A stretch of DNA of 64,000 nt, from the NCBI RefSeq assembly GCF_022828375.1, contig NZ_JAJQJX010000001.1, positions 124,001 through 188,000 on the forward strand, read 5' to 3'. The DNA is from Candidatus Nanosynbacter sp. TM7-053. Lineage in GTDB: Bacteria > Patescibacteriota > Saccharimonadia > Saccharimonadales > Saccharimonadaceae. The notes beneath the pieces are model-generated. The model had not been told where the DNA came from, did not search any database, and saw only the letters and a list, made by a program, of their open reading frames with translations. A program made the translations under genes and the position numbers. Shown here piece after piece: positions 54,002 through 61,791 of this stretch. Positions within the stretch are counted from its first letter, which is position 1; every line of letters begins with the position of its first letter.

Positions 54002-56650
54002 ATGCAGATTATTTCTTGGATCATCGGTACGTTATTACAATGGTACGTTTGGATGCCAATCGTGGCAGTCCTGATGTTTTTGACGTGGCGAAATTATCGG
54101 AAAATCGAAGACTTCACCCCAGTTGAGAGCGTACTTTTGATTCTGGAAATCCCACGCACCAACGACAAGCAAGAGCTTGCCGCCGAGCAGTTATTCGCTT
54201 CACTGCACGGAATTCTTCGCGACAATAAAGAATTGCGATTATCTGGCGGACACCAAGAGCACATCAGCTTTGAAATCGCCTCAGTCAATGGGCAAATTCG
54301 CTTTTACGTTTGGGTGCCAAAAACCTTGCAAAGTTTTGTCGAAGGACAGATTTATTCTCAATACCCAACCGTTCAAATTCACCAAGCCGACGAAGATTAC
54401 ACTGAGCACGAGCGCGATCACGAAGTTGCTTACTCAACAGAACTAACATTAACCACCGACGAATTTCTCCCTATTCGCACCTTCCAAAACTTCGAAGTTG
54501 ACCCGCTGGCGGGCATTACGGGCACGTTGGCAAAATTGGAAACCACCGGTGAAGAATTGTGGATTCAGGTGTTAGTCAGACCAATCCCAGATGACTGGCA
54601 AAACGCCGCAGATCGATATATCAATAGCATAAGAAACGGACGAATGTCCTCCTTGCCAGGATTCGGCGGCAGTATGCAATGGCTAATCGGCGTGCTTGGC
54701 GCGTTGTGGCAGCCACCAGAGCAGGGAGCAAATCAATCGACAGCTATTGAGCTATCAGACCGCGATAAAACTCGCATTTCTGAAGCAGAGAAAAAGGCCA
54801 CAAAGCTCGGATACGAAGTAAAAATTCGCTTAGTTTATATGGGCGAAAGTCAGACAAACGCTAAGCTTCGCATGCAGGCGCTCGTCGGTACATTTAAGCA
54901 GTTCAATTCAACTAATCTCAACGGATTCCATGCCGTCAAAGGCGCGTTTGGAAAAGAATTTATTGATAAATATCGCAAGCGTTCGTTCATCGGCGATGGC
55001 TTCATCTTAAATATAGAAGAATTGGCGTCAGTTTTTCACTTGCCACACACCAACGTTGAAACGCCAAATATAGTTTGGGCAAGCTCCAAAACCGCAGAAC
55101 CGCCGTCCAAATTGCCAGTCTTAACCGGCGAAGATGTCAACGATGACCAAATTTCTGCCTTTGGCGTCACCAACTTCCGCGGCATCAGCCACCAATTCGG
55201 CATGTTACGCTATGACCGCTCACGCCACGTTTACATAATCGGGCAAACGGGCGCCGGAAAAAGTGGACTATTAGAACTCTTCGCCTTAAGCGACATTTTC
55301 CATAATCAAGGATATGCTATCATCGACCCGCACGGCGACTTCGCAATCAACAACATGAAATTTATCCCCGGTAGCCGATTGAATGACGTGATCTATTTCA
55401 ACCCAGCCGACACCGCGTATCCTCTGGGATTCAACCCGCTGGAAGTCACGAATCCCAACCAGAAAACCAACATTTCATCAGAAATCATCGGCGTTTTGAA
55501 GCGTATTTTCGGCGATTCGTGGGGACCACGGCTTGAGTATATTTTGCGGTACACTATTTTAGCTTTGCTGGACCGACCAGAAGCGACGATGCTTGACATT
55601 ACTCGCATGCTAACAGATAAGGAATTCCGAAAAGAAACGCTGACTTATTGTCGCGACACCGTGGTTCTACAATTCTGGAATGTCGAATTTGCCAGCTGGA
55701 ATGACAAGTTTGTCGCCGAGGCAATTGCGCCAGTCTTAAATAAAGTCGGGGCTTTCACCGCCAATCCGATCATTCGCAATATCATCGGGCAGCCGAAATC
55801 CACGTTCAATATTCGCCAAATTATGGACGAAGGAAAGATTCTAATTGTCAATCTATCCAAGGGCCTTATCGGTGAAGATAATGCCGCCATCCTCGGTTCG
55901 TTTTTGGTCACAAAAATTCAGCTTGCCGCGATGTCTCGAAGCGACATTCCTGACGTCCGCGACCGCCGTCCATTCTATCTTTACGTCGACGAGTTCCAGA
56001 ACTTCGCCACCGATTCGTTTGCGACTATTCTATCCGAGGCTCGAAAATATGGCCTTAACTTGACCGTTGCCAACCAGTATATTTCCCAGATGAGCGACAC
56101 GGTGCGCGATGCGGTTTTCGGCAACGTCGGCACCATGATTTCTTTTCGAGTTTCTGCTGACGATGCACCGATTCTTGCCAAGCAATTTGAGCCAAACTTC
56201 GAGGCAATCGATCTACTTCAAATGCACAATCGTAATTTTGTTGTCAATATGGTTATCGGCGGCGAGAAAACTCCTGCGTTTTCTGCTCGCACATTGGAAC
56301 TTCCACCAAGCCAAGCCGACAACACGCCGCACATTATTGAACATTCGCGTCGCATGTATTCGCGAAACAGGGAAGATGTCGAGAAAGAAATTGACGCCAC
56401 AATAAAGCCTGTTCGCAATCAGAAAAAGCAACCAGCCAAACCTCAACCGCAACCCGCAAACAACGCTCCAGCGGTCAATAGCCAACCGGAAAAGCAGCAA
56501 CCCGCAGCAAACGACGGCGAAGTTGTTTTGCAAATTCGCGGCAATGATAACACACCTACAGAAACCGCAATTAGCACAGTTACGCCACTAGCCTCGGCCA
56601 CACCAAAGCGACGACGTCGCCGACGAAAAAAGAGCACTACCGCCGACTAA
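54002..56650 (+). CDS. VirD4/TraG-like ATPase with N-terminal membrane anchor
   Basis: 882 residues. Two close membrane helices lie in the first 30 residues. A ~360-residue domain conserved in CPR follows, then a type IV coupling-protein-like AAA+ ATPase. Walker A is GQTGAGKSG (from 414) and Walker B is YLYVDEFQNF near 660. DPHGDFA and NQYISQM are typical of TraG/VirD4 C-terminal domains. The tail is Pro/Gln-rich and ends in a run of Arg/Lys (KRRRRRRKKS). It probably moves DNA or protein across the envelope, possibly with type IV pili or competence (inference). GATAAT ends 9 bases before the ATG. Confidence 0.88.
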   Translation: MQIISWIIGTLLQWYVWMPIVAVLMFLTWRNYRKIEDFTPVESVLLILEIPRTNDKQELAAEQLFASLHGILRDNKELRLSGGHQEHISFEIASVNGQIRFYVWVPKTLQSFVEGQIYSQYPTVQIHQADEDYTEHERDHEVAYSTELTLTTDEFLPIRTFQNFEVDPLAGITGTLAKLETTGEELWIQVLVRPIPDDWQNAADRYINSIRNGRMSSLPGFGGSMQWLIGVLGALWQPPEQGANQSTAIELSDRDKTRISEAEKKATKLGYEVKIRLVYMGESQTNAKLRMQALVGTFKQFNSTNLNGFHAVKGAFGKEFIDKYRKRSFIGDGFILNIEELASVFHLPHTNVETPNIVWASSKTAEPPSKLPVLTGEDVNDDQISAFGVTNFRGISHQFGMLRYDRSRHVYIIGQTGAGKSGLLELFALSDIFHNQGYAIIDPHGDFAINNMKFIPGSRLNDVIYFNPADTAYPLGFNPLEVTNPNQKTNISSEIIGVLKRIFGDSWGPRLEYILRYTILALLDRPEATMLDITRMLTDKEFRKETLTYCRDTVVLQFWNVEFASWNDKFVAEAIAPVLNKVGAFTANPIIRNIIGQPKSTFNIRQIMDEGKILIVNLSKGLIGEDNAAILGSFLVTKIQLAAMSRSDIPDVRDRRPFYLYVDEFQNFATDSFATILSEARKYGLNLTVANQYISQMSDTVRDAVFGNVGTMISFRVSADDAPILAKQFEPNFEAIDLLQMHNRNFVVNMVIGGEKTPAFSARTLELPPSQADNTPHIIEHSRRMYSRNREDVEKEIDATIKPVRNQKKQPAKPQPQPANNAPAVNSQPEKQQPAANDGEVVLQIRGNDNTPTETAISTVTPLASATPKRRRRRRKKSTTAD

Positions 56651-56653
56651 AAA

Positions 56654-58180
56654 CTATTCGTATCGCCACTGATGCATATCAGAGTTATAAACGTCGGTGA
56701 TTCGCGGAGAAATCAGCGTAGAAGTTGGCCCAGACGGCACAGAAACGGCGTTTTGCTTAGTCAAAAAAGTAAGCAATTTTTGGTTTTGATATCGCAGATT
56801 TTTCGGCAATGGCTGACTAACCACAACCTCAGCTTGCGGCGCAGACAACACAAAACCCCACTCGCCAAATGACGGCACATTGACCGAAAACGCCGTCACA
56901 TATCGCCCCGAATGAGCAGACTTGACGGTGTTTGCCACCATATAAAAAGCATGCGGAGAGAAAAATGAAGACGTCGCTTGCGTCACCATAACGCCACGTT
57001 CCGTTAAAATATTACCGATTTGACGATATAATTGCTCGGAATATAACTTGGCTAATTTCTCATTCGACGGATCCACCAAATCAATCAACACAACATCATA
57101 TTTATCATTGGTAGAGAAGGCGAATTGGAAAGCGTCTTGATTGACAATTGAAACGCGCGGATCATGCAACGAACGCTGATTTATATCAGTAAGAAGATGA
57201 TTAGTTTTCGCCAAATTAGTCATCGTCTCATCGATATCGACCAACGTAATATGCTCAACGCTGGGATACTTCAAAACATCCCGAGCCAGCAAACCATCGC
57301 CGCCGCCCATAATCAGCACGCGCTTCGGACTGGCGACTGAAGATAGAGCGGAAGCGGACAGCGTTTCGTGATAACGTGCTTCGTCAAGGCTAGAAAACTG
57401 CAGATTGCGATTCAAAAACAACCTGGTGTCATTTTTATATCTCGTCAGGACAATTTTCTGATACGGCGTCTGTTGCTGCCACATCACAGGATCTTTATAT
57501 GTTCGCTTGTCAATTCCGTGTTCAATTTCCGTAGCATAAATAAAGAAACCCAGAAGCAACATTGTTGCAATAACGCTAATTGTCATAATAATTTTCGACG
57601 CTTTCATTTGCTTAAGAATCAGAACCGCAACGCCAATATTCAGTGCCGCCACCAGATACGCGCTGCGCATTAAGCCAAGATACGGAAGCATAACAAGCGG
57701 GAATAATAGCGACGCAATTAACGCCCCAAAATAATCGAGCGCTAAAATCTTGCTAAATAATTTCACCGAAGACTTGCGCCCGAACTCCTGAAACATCTTC
57801 ATTAAAAGCGGAATTTCCAGCCCGATACAAATACCAATTGCCAAACTTATGACAGCAAAAATTAGCCAATGCGAACGCGTAAAAACGAATCCCAAATACA
57901 TCAGCATCACCGAATTTCCACCAATTAATCCCAGAATAATTTCGTTTGTCGCGAAGCTGGTTGCTGGATGAAGCTTGATGTAATTGACCAGCAGCGAGCC
58001 AATTCCCATGCCAAACAGCGTCACGCCCGTCGCCAAACTGAAACTCAAAATCGAATCGCCCACCAGATATGACGCAGCTGCGCCTAAAATCAGCTCGTAA
58101 ATAATTCCGCCAATTGCTACTAAAATCGCCGCCGCAAATAAAGCAATTTGCTCCCGTTTTTTTGTACTTGATCGTGACAT
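56654..58180 (-). CDS. Spermidine synthase-like protein with membrane domain
   Basis: 508 residues. About seven membrane helices fill the first ~220 residues, then a spermidine-synthase-type methyltransferase fold. Its landmarks are NLQFSSLDEARYHETL (putrescine-site region), GGGDGLLARDVLKYP, LVDIDE, NQDAF and VVLIDLVDP. It transfers an aminopropyl group from decarboxylated S-adenosylmethionine to an amine (family knowledge). AAGGAG precedes the ATG. It is the last gene of an operon with a SpeD-like protein and a DUF4178 protein. Confidence 0.88.
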   Translation of the reverse strand: MSRSSTKKREQIALFAAAILVAIGGIIYELILGAAASYLVGDSILSFSLATGVTLFGMGIGSLLVNYIKLHPATSFATNEIILGLIGGNSVMLMYLGFVFTRSHWLIFAVISLAIGICIGLEIPLLMKMFQEFGRKSSVKLFSKILALDYFGALIASLLFPLVMLPYLGLMRSAYLVAALNIGVAVLILKQMKASKIIMTISVIATMLLLGFFIYATEIEHGIDKRTYKDPVMWQQQTPYQKIVLTRYKNDTRLFLNRNLQFSSLDEARYHETLSASALSSVASPKRVLIMGGGDGLLARDVLKYPSVEHITLVDIDETMTNLAKTNHLLTDINQRSLHDPRVSIVNQDAFQFAFSTNDKYDVVLIDLVDPSNEKLAKLYSEQLYRQIGNILTERGVMVTQATSSFFSPHAFYMVANTVKSAHSGRYVTAFSVNVPSFGEWGFVLSAPQAEVVVSQPLPKNLRYQNQKLLTFLTKQNAVSVPSGPTSTLISPRITDVYNSDMHQWRYE

Positions 58181-58191
58181 TATAACTCCTT

Positions 58192-58878
58192 TTATTTGCC
58201 AAGCCCGCCGCTACTGCCGCCGTAAACACTGCGCGATCCGCCGTGACCTCCGCCATTACTATTGTCGGAATTGTTGTCAAAGATAAATGCAAACAAAATA
58301 ATAGCGATAAATATGGCAATGACTATAATTGTCGTCCAGTCAATCGGCTTAATGGTCCTACCGAACATTTCCTTTTGTTCTTTGTTGCTCAATTGAACCT
58401 TGCGATAGGCGTCATATTCGCGATTGTTATACTTCTCAATCGTTATCAGCTGGCGATTTTTTGGCGCGCCAGTATCTTTCAAAGTGGCGTACGCCATCAG
58501 TTCTTTCGGAAAAACTTGGTATGTGTTTTTGCCCTTAATGTTCATAATTTCACCAACACCAACCTCATCAACCACCACAATGCGATCCTTGCCGTCCTGC
58601 TCGGAAACGGTGAATGATTGACCTTTTTTCAATTGCGTTGGGTCAATTGCCTGAGTAAAACGAATCGGCTCATACAGAGAAACGGTTTGATCGCTGTGAT
58701 CATATTCCACCCAGCTATCATAATCAGCCAGCCCTGTAATCTCCCACTCTTCCCAGTAGTAAAATCGCTTATCTTTCTTATCCCACTCACGAAAAAGCAA
58801 ACAGCCAACAACTCGTAAATTAGTTTTCTTACCAGTCAATATTTGGTTGATTTTAAGTCGCGCCTTGGTTCGTTTCAT
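58192..58878 (-). CDS. DUF4178 membrane-anchored protein
   Basis: 228 residues. A beta-rich soluble DUF4178-like domain covers about 1-175 (GCLLFREWDKKDKRFYYWEEWEI, Y-DSWVEYDHSDQTVSLYEP). One membrane helix lies at about 185-205, then a Gly/Ser/Asn-rich tail. It starts one base after the speD-like stop (TAATATG) and ends 11 bases before the spermidine synthase-like gene. DUF4178 proteins are commonly found beside polyamine genes (family knowledge), but the role is unknown. Confidence 0.8.
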   Translation of the reverse strand: MKRTKARLKINQILTGKKTNLRVVGCLLFREWDKKDKRFYYWEEWEITGLADYDSWVEYDHSDQTVSLYEPIRFTQAIDPTQLKKGQSFTVSEQDGKDRIVVVDEVGVGEIMNIKGKNTYQVFPKELMAYATLKDTGAPKNRQLITIEKYNNREYDAYRKVQLSNKEQKEMFGRTIKPIDWTTIIVIAIFIAIILFAFIFDNNSDNSNGGGHGGSRSVYGGSSGGLGK

Positions 58879-58879
58879 A

Positions 58880-59227
58880 TTACAATGTCATCTCTTTCAT
58901 AATTATATTTTTCGCGCCCAACACCTGTGCAGCCAACTCTTTTATTTGTTGCAATTTATCATCATCCAGCATTTTACAAGTTGTCATCGCTATATACGCC
59001 ACGCCGCTTTCCGGCCACGTATGAATCGCGATATGCGACTCCGACAAAAGCAGGGCGGCGCTGATTCCTTGCGGGGAAAATTGATGCATCACCGATTCCA
59101 GATGATGTAAGCCAGCCAATTCCGTAACATTTCTTAACATTTTCTGCAGCTCATCCGCGTCATTAAGTAAAGCAGAATCAACTTCGCTCACTTTTATGGT
59201 TATAGATTGGACCGCGGACGCATACAT
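58880..59227 (-). CDS. speD: SpeD-like pyruvoyl-dependent decarboxylase
   Basis: 115 residues, a prokaryotic S-adenosylmethionine decarboxylase-type fold that self-cleaves to make a pyruvoyl group. The cleavage Ser is Ser64 in SESHIAIHT, the catalytic His is His69, and Cys84 in MTTCK is the proton donor. Some bacterial and archaeal SpeD homologues have changed to L-arginine or L-ornithine decarboxylation, so the substrate is uncertain. A TATAAT ends 9 bases before the ATG. It is the first gene of the polyamine operon. Confidence 0.85.
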   Translation of the reverse strand: MYASAVQSITIKVSEVDSALLNDADELQKMLRNVTELAGLHHLESVMHQFSPQGISAALLLSESHIAIHTWPESGVAYIAMTTCKMLDDDKLQQIKELAAQVLGAKNIIMKEMTL

Positions 59228-59334
59228 ATTATAGTAATTATATCATCTCTAGGGCATCAGGAATAAAGGTGAAACGCGACTCTTAGAAAAATATCAATAC
59301 CTAAATCGTCAGAAGGCTATAATTGAATACTATA

Positions 59335-59417
59335 GAAAAAATCCCCGAATCCCATTACCGGGATTTAAGTGGGGATTCTTCTAGTTTCACTATAGCAAAC
59401 AATCCTCAAAATACCAA
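59335..59417 (-). ncRNA. Minus-strand short RNA unit 1
   Basis: The promoter is TTGGTA (59417-59412), 17-base spacer, TATAGT (59394-59389). Transcription from about 59382 meets at once a hairpin with AATCCCC/GGGGATT (59340-59346/59371-59377) and ATCCC/GGGAT, then a T run (59340-59335). The product would be only about 48 bases. It shares the promoter stretch TTGAGGATTGTTTG with unit 4. The rest of the ~410-base gap between the speD-like gene and the ORF at 59640 holds unit 2 and no convincing gene. Confidence 0.6.
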
Positions 59418-59496
59418 CGATCAATAGCCTGTAAATTTCTTAGAAGACAGACAATAGGGCGAAATACTCTTTATGAAGGTAATGTACGAAGCCAAG

Positions 59497-59602
59497 AAAA
59501 AAGCCACCCAGGCGACCTTAATGGTGCGCCCCGTGGACAAGCCGAACGGGGACTGGGTGACTTTTCTAGTGAAAATATAGCACAATAAGTCCAGAATGTC
59601 AA
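59497..59602 (-). ncRNA. Minus-strand short RNA unit 2
   Basis: The promoter is TTGACA (59602-59597), 17-base spacer, TATATT (59579-59574). The RNA from about 59567 folds by a 9-bp stem, GTCACCCAG (59561-59553) with CTGGGTGGC (59511-59503), enclosing CCCCGT/ACGGGG and ACC/GGT arms, followed by T6 (59502-59497). The length is about 70 bases. On the plus strand a 35-codon frame (59473-59580) crosses it but has a weak start context. After the -10, units 1 and 2 both carry ACTAGAA. Confidence 0.65.
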
Positions 59603-59702
59603 TGATGAGAATGATCACACCACAACAAGAAAAGCCCCTGTGTCGCCAGGGGAACTTATCAAACCTGGTTATAACGGTGAAGTATCACTAAAATCTGCAT
59701 AT

Positions 59703-59899
59703 AAAAAACCGCTAGCCAATTCACTAGCGGACATTGAGCGTAACGTGGTTTCGGGCGAATCCGCTCAGATAACTCCGAACGAAGACGCCCGTTTAGCACC
59801 AAACAATCGTTCGATTGAAGTTGCCGATAGGCAGCTCGCTGACAACTTTACAGGTGCTACGACTGACGATAGTGTAGCAAATAACAGTAGAAATGTCAA
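59703..59899 (-). ncRNA. Minus-strand structured RNA unit 3
   Basis: The promoter is TTGACA (59899-59894), 17-base spacer, TACACT (59876-59871). The RNA from about 59864 has AGCACC/GGTGCT, AAGTTG/CAACTT and CGGGCG/CGCCCG stems. It ends at a perfect 7-bp terminator, CCGCTAG (59730-59724)/CTAGCGG (59715-59709), then T6 (59708-59703). The length is about 160 bases. It is antisense to the broken ORF. A further minus-strand hairpin, CCCCTG/CAGGGG with TTTT, lies just beyond at 59634-59650. Confidence 0.6.
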
Positions 59900-60133
59900 T
59901 GAAGACGTTAAACACAAGCTTAATCCAGAGCATGAAGCACAAGTCAGAGCGTATAACGAACACATAACACGTCTACGCCAACGTGAAGAGTACTTGCGTG
60001 GTCAAGGAATGAGTGAAAACGCACCAGCCATGATTAATCTACGTAAGGCTCAAGAGCAGGCTATATACGCCAGAGATCATATCGGTGAGGTGGATAAATT
60101 AGGCAATGTGTTAGCTTATGATATTTCAGACAT

Positions 60134-60238
60134 AAGAAAATCGACTGGGCGCAGACTCGATGGTTCCGCTATTAGCGCAGATGCGCTTGACCAGTCGATT
60201 GACAACTCTAGTATACCAAACAATCCTCAAGATGTCAA
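60134..60238 (-). ncRNA. Minus-strand short RNA unit 4
   Basis: The promoter is TTGACA (60238-60233), 17-base spacer, TATACT (60215-60210), a near-perfect match. The RNA from about 60203 is enclosed by a perfect 10-bp stem, AATCGACTGG (60200-60191)/CCAGTCGATT (60148-60139), followed by TTTTCTT (60140-60134). Inside lies GCGC/GCGC. The length is about 70 bases. It is antisense to the broken ORF. Confidence 0.65.
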
Positions 60239-60352
60239 TACAGACAACCGTTATCAACACCCTCTTCAAGAAACTATTAACGAAATGGAAGCCAACCCTA
60301 AGCCTAGAATGACTAGGGAATTAAGAGAGGCTATAGACGAGTTTATATATGA

Positions 60353-60487
60353 GAATATAGACCACAACCTATTCAACAACAACGCTATCGTGTAGGCGCA
60401 ATCTGTCGAGATGGCTGGCAATCACACGCTACTGGAAGAGGAGCTTGCTCACACCACGGAGGCGTAGGCGAGTGGCTGTATGAGTGA
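60353..60487 (+). pseudogene. DUF3761-like tail in the -1 frame
   Basis: After a TGA at 60350-60352 this frame reads on to RVGAICRDGWQSH and GACSHHGGVGEWLYE, stopping at 60485-60487. The C-R-D-G and C-S-H-H-G-G-V pattern is the DUF3761 signature. No start codon serves it, so it was presumably the C terminus of the upstream ORF, joined by a -1 shift between 60353 and 60395. Its stop overlaps the next ATG by 8 bases, as expected for translational coupling. Confidence 0.65.
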
Positions 60488-60845
60488 GAGTACGAAAAAT
60501 AAGGTCATCGACTTTCTTGCTAACATATTGGTAATAGGAATAGGAATACTTGTAGCGTATGCGTGTTATGTGTGTAGTAGCTATTTCTTTGGCAATTCTA
60601 GTAATACAGAATCGAACCACACTCAACGCAAAAGCAGTAGTTCTTCAGGTGCTATCAACCCAAGCAGTAGACATTACGATCCTATTGATGAAGACGAACC
60701 TAGTGAGGATGACGTATATTACGAAAATTGCTCTGAGGCTCGTGCAGATGGCGCGGAATCAATCCGTAAGGGTGAACCTGGCTATCGTGAAGAACTAGAT
60801 AGAGACGGTGACGGTATAGCTTGTGAACCATGGCATGGTAGGTAG
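60480..60845 (+). CDS. Excalibur-domain membrane-anchored protein
   Basis: 121 residues. One membrane helix near the N terminus (about 11-36) is followed by a Ser/Asn/Glu-rich linker. A C-terminal Excalibur calcium-binding domain follows, with YYENCSEARADGAESIRKGEPGY and the D-x-D-x-D-G loop DRDGDGIACE. The two Cys residues probably form a disulfide. Expected outside the cell. Such domains are common in Gram-positive secreted proteins. The ATG overlaps the DUF3761-like frame stop. Confidence 0.85.
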   Translation: MSESTKNKVIDFLANILVIGIGILVAYACYVCSSYFFGNSSNTESNHTQRKSSSSSGAINPSSRHYDPIDEDEPSEDDVYYENCSEARADGAESIRKGEPGYREELDRDGDGIACEPWHGR

Positions 60846-60874
60846 TTGACAAATTACCCCTGTTATGCTACAAT
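60846..60874 (+). promoter_or_regulatory. Consensus promoter giving a leaderless CAP gene
   Basis: TTGACA (60846-60851), 17-base spacer, TACAAT (60869-60874), then 6 bases to the ATG at 60881. With normal start-site spacing the mRNA begins at or next to the A of the ATG. It is the clearest example in the window of the leaderless design. Confidence 0.85.
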
Positions 60875-60880
60875 GCAAGC

Positions 60881-61438
60881 ATGAAAAAAGCTATAGTTAC
60901 CACTACTATAATTGTAGCTCTCATAGTGAGTGTAGGTGGTGGTTTGTGGCTAAAGACTCGTCTAAACGCTCAAGCGGTTACTGAAGTAGCTCAGGAGCAA
61001 AAACAGGAGCAGTCAAAGAGCAAGTATGATGTAGGTCCACCAGACGCACAGGAAATGTTAGAACTGGTAAATGAGGAACGTGCTAAAGTCGGTGCAGCAC
61101 CCCTGAAACTGGACGAAAGATTAAACGCCAGTGCACAGGAAAAGGCAGATGATATGCAAAACCGTGATTATTATGGTCACGTATCACCTGAAGGCACACG
61201 CGGCACTCTATTCGTTTTTAAGCATATGCCAAGTAAGTGTCGGTATGCCGGTGAGAATTTAGCCAATATTTTAGTACCAGACAGCAATAGTCGCAATCCT
61301 ATAAGTACCTGGATGTCATCTAATAAAGGACATCGTGAAGCTATATTAGACAAGGGTTATGACTTAGTTGGTTTTGGTGTATCTAAAGACAAATACGGCA
61401 ACTCTCTTATTGTTCAACACTTTTGCGATCTTAATTAA
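60881..61438 (+). CDS. Secreted CAP (SCP/PR1) domain protein
   Basis: 185 residues. An N-terminal membrane helix or signal sequence (MKKAIVTTTIIVALIVSVGG) is followed by a CAP domain: LELVNEERAKVGAAPLKLDERL, YYGHVSPEGT with the conserved His, YAGENLAN, and SNKGHREAILDKGYDLVGFG with the second His. Such proteins are extracellular, with roles in host or surface interaction or lipid binding. A perfect terminator follows. Confidence 0.9.
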   Translation: MKKAIVTTTIIVALIVSVGGGLWLKTRLNAQAVTEVAQEQKQEQSKSKYDVGPPDAQEMLELVNEERAKVGAAPLKLDERLNASAQEKADDMQNRDYYGHVSPEGTRGTLFVFKHMPSKCRYAGENLANILVPDSNSRNPISTWMSSNKGHREAILDKGYDLVGFGVSKDKYGNSLIVQHFCDLN

Positions 61439-61462
61439 TAACTAGTATATAGCACAAACCCC

Positions 61463-61496
61463 AAATCTCCTTTTGTCTCGAAAGGAGATTTTTCTT
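61463..61496 (+). terminator. Terminator of the CAP gene that carries the next Shine-Dalgarno
   Basis: A perfect 11-bp stem, AAATCTCCTTT (61463-61473) with AAAGGAGATTT (61481-61491), has a 7-base loop and is followed by a T-rich run. The 3' arm contains AAAGGAG at the right distance from the ATG at 61497, so termination and translation of the next ORF are physically linked. Confidence 0.85.
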
Positions 61497-61661
61497 ATGA
61501 ATGACAACGCGTCATACCGTCAGTACTTGCAGTACCATGCTCTTAATAACCCTGGGGCAGCCAGGCGTGCCGAAGCGCAAGCCCTACTAAATGTTACTGG
61601 AGATGACGGCGGACTTAACGGCTACTTCCTAATGGGTCAAAAAAACAGGCCTACCGCCTGA
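61497..61661 (+). CDS. Small ORF (54 aa) upstream of cas9
   Basis: 54 residues, hydrophilic, starting MNDNASYRQYLQYHALNNPGA, with a helix-like AARRAEAQALLNV stretch. The Shine-Dalgarno AAAGGAG lies inside a terminator stem. No family is recognised. An anti-CRISPR or other cas9-linked role cannot be supported from sequence alone. A weak CAGGC/GCCTG hairpin follows its stop. Confidence 0.5.
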   Translation: MNDNASYRQYLQYHALNNPGAARRAEAQALLNVTGDDGGLNGYFLMGQKNRPTA

Positions 61662-61702
61662 ATCTTTTGTAGAAACATTTTAGCTAATGCTTTATTTTAA
61701 CC

Positions 61703-61791
61703 TGTAGTGTTATATTGAAGTACCGAAACGGTACAGTAGAAGTATATACAACTAAAGCAATATTGTAAACCCCAAAAGTAAGAGATATACT
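61703..61791 (+). promoter_or_regulatory. Hairpin element and promoter upstream of cas9
   Basis: GTACCG (61720-61725)-AAA-CGGTAC (61729-61734) is a perfect 6-bp hairpin enclosed by a weaker TGT(T)ATAT/ATATACA pairing (about 61708-61751). Next comes a promoter: TTGTAA (61763-61768), 17-base spacer, TATACT (61786-61791). A Shine-Dalgarno-like AAGGA lies before the cas9 ATG. The hairpin may be an operator, or part of a small RNA such as a tracrRNA; no repeat is available to test this. Confidence 0.55.

Larger units (their letters stand above)
59640..60395 (+). pseudogene. Broken or frameshifted ORF of unknown function
   Basis: The frame is open from 59589 to 60395 but has no ATG until codon 124. 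The only early start is a GTG at 59640 inside a hairpin (CCCCTG/CAGGGG), without a Shine-Dalgarno. The middle (NPEHEAQVRAYNEHITRLRQ to IGEVDKLGN) and the C-terminal part look like real helical protein. Minus-strand RNA units 3 and 4 overlap it. The frame stops just where the -1 frame continues with a DUF3761-like sequence. Either a frameshift or a remnant built of pieces is likely. Confidence 0.5.

Noticed and set aside
59421..59618. A 65-codon minus-strand frame and a 35-codon plus-strand frame (59473-59580) in the gap after speD.
   Set aside because: Both run through promoter and terminator stems of RNA unit 2 and have poor start contexts. The plus-strand one is mentioned only as a weak possibility.
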